Below are positions 61,669 through 64,000 of a stretch of 64,000 nt of DNA, piece after piece. The notes under the pieces are model-generated. The model did no database searches. It was not told where the DNA came from and saw only the letters and a list, made by a program, of their open reading frames with translations. The position numbers and the translations under genes are program-made. How positions within the stretch are numbered: position 1 is the first letter of the stretch; each line of letters opens with the position of its first letter. The stretch comes from CAYOSF01 sp964406605 (lineage in GTDB: Bacteria; Chloroflexota; Dehalococcoidia; DSTF01; RBG-16-68-14), in the NCBI GenBank assembly GCA_964406605.1, contig CAYOSF010000001.1, positions 310,001 to 374,000 on the forward strand, given 5' to 3'.

Positions 61669-62876
61669 ACCGGATGCGAGTCGCAATCGCGCTTGGCCTG
61701 CTGGTGGCTGTCGCCGCAGCACTGTGGGCCGGCATCTCGACGGCAGCGCCGCCGACCGGGTCGCCGGACATCGCGGCCCTGGTCGACCGCATCGACCAGC
61801 AGGAGCTGTACGACCACATCGATGCCATCGACGAGCCGCGCAGCGCGTTCGGGGAGCCGGAAGCGCTGCAGGCCGCCGCCGACTACGTGGCGGGACAACT
61901 GACGGACTTCGGATATCCGGTAACGCTGGACCCGGTGACCTACGGCGATGCTACCTTCCCGAACGTCGTCGGCGTCCAGGAGGGCACGACCTGCCCGGAG
62001 CGGGTGTTCGTCGTGGGCGCTCACTATGACTCGGTATCGGCAGGGCCCGGCGCCGACGATGACGCGAGCGGCGTCGCGGGCATGCTGGAGATGGCGCGCG
62101 CCCTCGCCGATACGCCGCTGCCCGCCACCGTGTGGTTCACCGGCTTCACCATGGAGGAGAACGGGCTGATCGGCGGCCACCACATGGCCGTGGAGGCGTA
62201 CGGAGACGGCACGCCTATCGTCGGCATGTACTCGCTGGAGATGCTCGGCTACACGACGCCGGAGGCGGACTTCATCGCCGTCATCGGCAACGAGGCGTCG
62301 GTGCGGCTGGTGGATGCGTTTACGCGCGCGGCCGACAGCTACGTCCCGGAGCTGGCCTACGGGGCGGGGACGGTGCCGGGGAACGGCGAGGAATACCCTC
62401 ACGTCCGCCGCAGCGACCACGCTCCGTTCTGGGACATGGGCTACCAGGCCCTGATGGTCACCGACACGGCCAACTTCCGCAATCCCAACTACCACCAGCC
62501 CACGGACACCATCGATACGCTCGATTTCGTCTTCGCGACCAATGTGACGAAGGCGATGCTGGCGACGACGGTCGACTACCTCACCCACGACGGAGACGGC
62601 GACGGCCAGCCGGACGTCTGCTCCGGGCCGCTGGCCGCTACGCCGACGGTGCCTCCGACAGCCACCGCGAGCCCGACCGCAAGCCCAACGCCGACCGAAG
62701 CCCCTCCCGTCGGCGGGGTCGTGGAGCTACCGAACGTCGGGAGGTCGGGAGCTGACGCGACGGACCGGGCGAGGAGCGACTACGACCTGCTCGTCGTCGC
62801 GCTGGGAAGCGCGGCCGCGGCTGGGGCGATCGCGGGCGGCGCGGCCTGGGTGGCGCTGAGGCGGAGGTGGCAGTAG
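61665..62876 (+). CDS. Secreted, membrane-anchored M28-family peptidase
   Basis: The 403-residue protein has a signal peptide (about 1-27), an M28 zinc peptidase domain with VVGAHYDSVSAGPGADDDASG, FTMEENGLIGG, YSLEMLGY and RRSDHAPFWDMGY, a Thr/Pro/Ser linker (about 325-350) and a C-terminal membrane helix with a basic tail. It would sit on the outer face of the membrane as an aminopeptidase or a deacylase-type hydrolase. ATG 61665 overlaps the ATPase stop, so the two genes are translationally coupled. Confidence 0.9.
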   Translation: MNRMRVAIALGLLVAVAAALWAGISTAAPPTGSPDIAALVDRIDQQELYDHIDAIDEPRSAFGEPEALQAAADYVAGQLTDFGYPVTLDPVTYGDATFPNVVGVQEGTTCPERVFVVGAHYDSVSAGPGADDDASGVAGMLEMARALADTPLPATVWFTGFTMEENGLIGGHHMAVEAYGDGTPIVGMYSLEMLGYTTPEADFIAVIGNEASVRLVDAFTRAADSYVPELAYGAGTVPGNGEEYPHVRRSDHAPFWDMGYQALMVTDTANFRNPNYHQPTDTIDTLDFVFATNVTKAMLATTVDYLTHDGDGDGQPDVCSGPLAATPTVPPTATASPTASPTPTEAPPVGGVVELPNVGRSGADATDRARSDYDLLVVALGSAAAAGAIAGGAAWVALRRRWQ

Positions 62877-62963
62877 GTCGCAGGGCAGGCTTCAGCCCGA
62901 CCATGGAGATCTTCCCACAGCGGTACGCGCGCGGAAGTGGCGTCGACCACGTTTGCTCGTAGC

Positions 62964-62981
62964 GGCGACCTTCAGGTCGCC
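62964..62981. terminator. Hairpin GGCGACC-TTCA-GGTCGCC between convergent genes
   Basis: A perfect 7-bp stem with a TTCA loop lies between the convergent peptidase and HAD genes. A similar TTCAG-centred element (GGGCAGGCTTCAGCCCGACC) lies 70 bases before it. These look like short dispersed intergenic elements that may act as terminators; there is no T-run. Confidence 0.45.
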
Positions 62982-63016
62982 ACCGGCGCAGCGAACGCAC
63001 AAATCGTGGTGCCTGG

Positions 63017-63709
63017 CTACCCCAGCAGCGCTGCCAGCACCGAGTCGGTGTCCGACAGGTCCGGCAGCGCCACGTCCGCGCCCGCGGCCAGAAGCTCCTC
63101 GACGGAGCAGGGGCCGGTCGCGACTGCCAGCGAGCGGACGCCGTTCGCCCGGGCGGCGCCGATATCGAGCGGCGTGTCGCCGACGACCCAGACGGACGCC
63201 GGGTCGGCCGGCGCGCCGCCGGCGACCCGTTCGATGGCCACGCGGACCAGCTCGGGCCGCTCCTCGGCGTCGTCGCCGAAGCCTCCCTCGCGCAGGTGCT
63301 CGTCCAGGCCGAAGTGGCGCAGCTTGATGAAGGCGGAGCGGCGGAAGTTGCCGGTCGCGAGGCCGAGGCGGATGCCGTCTCGGGTCGAGAGCGCGTCCAG
63401 CAGCTCGGGCACGCCCGGCATGATCCGCTTGCGCGCGGCCGCCTGCAGAGCGGGCTCCAGCAGACCGTAGTAGGTCTCCTGGAAGCGGGCCATCTGCGCG
63501 GGGAAATCCGCGTCCGGGCCGTCGAGGAGGCCGTGGTGCTCCATGGCCGTGCGCAGGATGGCCGAGTCGCTGCGGCCGGAGAACTCGATCTTGCGGAAGC
63601 CGTCCTGAATGCCGTAGAGGCGGTGGAACGCCTGCGCCATGGCGACGCCGCCCGCGCCGCCGCTCCAGATCAGCGTCTGGTCGATGTCGAAGAGGATGGT
63701 GCGGGTCAC
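63017..63709 (-). CDS. HAD-superfamily phosphatase
   Basis: The 230-residue protein has motif I FDIDQTLIWSGGAGGVAM with the nucleophile Asp, a helical cap (about 17-95), LGLATGNFRRSAF as motif II, and VVGDTPLDIGAARANG as motif IV. It resembles phosphoglycolate phosphatase-type HAD hydrolases; the substrate is not known. GTG 63709 starts just before motif I, while the open frame extends to 63772 with a proline-rich unlikely addition. Confidence 0.87.
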   Translation of the reverse strand: MTRTILFDIDQTLIWSGGAGGVAMAQAFHRLYGIQDGFRKIEFSGRSDSAILRTAMEHHGLLDGPDADFPAQMARFQETYYGLLEPALQAAARKRIMPGVPELLDALSTRDGIRLGLATGNFRRSAFIKLRHFGLDEHLREGGFGDDAEERPELVRVAIERVAGGAPADPASVWVVGDTPLDIGAARANGVRSLAVATGPCSVEELLAAGADVALPDLSDTDSVLAALLG

Positions 63710-63792
63710 GCGGGCATTGTAGCGGGGCGGGTGAGGCGGGGCGAGGGGGGGGCGGCGGGGCTTCCGTGCCACTCCGTGTTTGGCAACATGAC

Positions 63793-64000
63793 CTACGCTG
63801 AGGCGAACGACGAGGGTCCGTTCTCAAGTCTGCCGCTGCGCTCCACCACCTCCAAGGTCGACACCCAGTGATTCCCATGGGCATCTGCGTAGCGGCAGAC
63901 CAGCTCAAACGGCGCGGCTCCAGAAATGCTGAACTTGATGAACGCCTGCTGGTCGTCCGTGCCCATCGCCACTCGCTCCCGAGTCTGGTCAGTGAATTCC
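63793..64000 (-). CDS. C-terminal part of an unidentified protein cut by the window edge
   Basis: The minus strand from the right edge to TAG 63793 reads a 68-residue open frame with normal codon choice (AFIKFSISGAAPFELVCRYAD, HWVSTLEVVERSG). It looks like a small β-rich domain. The true start lies outside the window and I do not recognise the family. Confidence 0.5.
   Translation of the reverse strand, partial: EFTDQTRERVAMGTDDQQAFIKFSISGAAPFELVCRYADAHGNHWVSTLEVVERSGRLENGPSSFASA

Noticed and set aside
1..64000. CRISPR arrays, tRNA, rRNA, insertion sequences, prophage.
   Set aside because: I saw no spaced direct repeats, no tRNA T-arm consensus with a fitting acceptor stem, no rRNA signature and no transposase or integrase gene.

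Overview
The window is a gene-dense, high-GC stretch of a bacterial chromosome. Gene content and style fit the phylum Chloroflexota, most likely a relative of the class Dehalococcoidia. This placement rests on recognised protein families (type Iβ DAHP synthase with AroH chorismate mutase, an EF-G-like GTPase, a PDGLE-type cobalt/nickel transporter, a LuxR-HTH/β-propeller protein, a DUF2304-GT2 fusion), not on a marker gene; there is no rRNA or tRNA here. Starts are often GTG or TTG. At least four gene pairs are joined by a 4-base GTGA overlap, with further ATGA and TTGA overlaps, which indicates widespread translational coupling.

Region 1 (1-11.5 kb, + strand) is an aromatic amino-acid operon: trpG, trpD, trpC, trpF, trpB, trpA, aroH, aroF. 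Unrelated genes sit between its members: an RHH/RelE toxin-antitoxin pair (trpG/trpD), a zinc-ribbon membrane protein with Ca-binding-like loops (trpC/trpF), a serine β-lactamase-fold hydrolase (trpF/trpB, overlapping both) and a CPBP protease (trpB/trpA). Region 2 (11.7-25.7 kb) holds housekeeping and mixed genes: scpA, a GAF-GGDEF cyclase, VanZ, a UROD-family protein, ribF, tyrS, an EF-G-like GTPase, a malic enzyme with a long leader, an α-methylacyl-CoA racemase-like protein, a Yip1-like protein and rsmG. Region 3 (25.7-36 kb) holds argD-argG, a LuxR-HTH/transmembrane/β-propeller protein, a palindromic intergenic repeat, a DinB-like protein, a homocysteine methyltransferase/MTHFR fusion, and an Fe-S group (A-type carrier, SufR-like repressor, divergent cysteine desulfurase).

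Region 4 (36-44.3 kb, - strand) is an envelope-glycan cluster: UDP-sulfoquinovose synthase, a UDP-sugar epimerase, a GT2 enzyme, a methyltransferase, a flippase-like membrane protein and a large GT-C membrane protein with unusual domains at both ends. Region 5 (44.9-50.7 kb, + strand) is a metal cluster: PCuAC copper chaperone, polyferredoxin, Fur-family regulator with a strong promoter and dyad operators, and a CbiM-PDGLE-CbiQ-CbiO transporter. Region 6 (50.7-64 kb) holds a DUF1232 protein, a GNAT enzyme, a YdjC deacetylase, an MMPL exporter, a metallo-β-lactamase-fold hydrolase, a NuoI/NuoG-like Fe-S pair lacking the usual molybdenum ligand, a zinc alcohol dehydrogenase, a secretion-type ATPase broken at a nine-G run, a surface M28 peptidase and a HAD phosphatase. 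Both window edges cut a gene.

The best candidates for something less described are the sulfoquinovose-linked glycan cluster, the membrane-tethered LuxR-propeller regulator, the GT-C/pseudopilin fusion, the poly-G ATPase and the Fur-controlled metal cluster.
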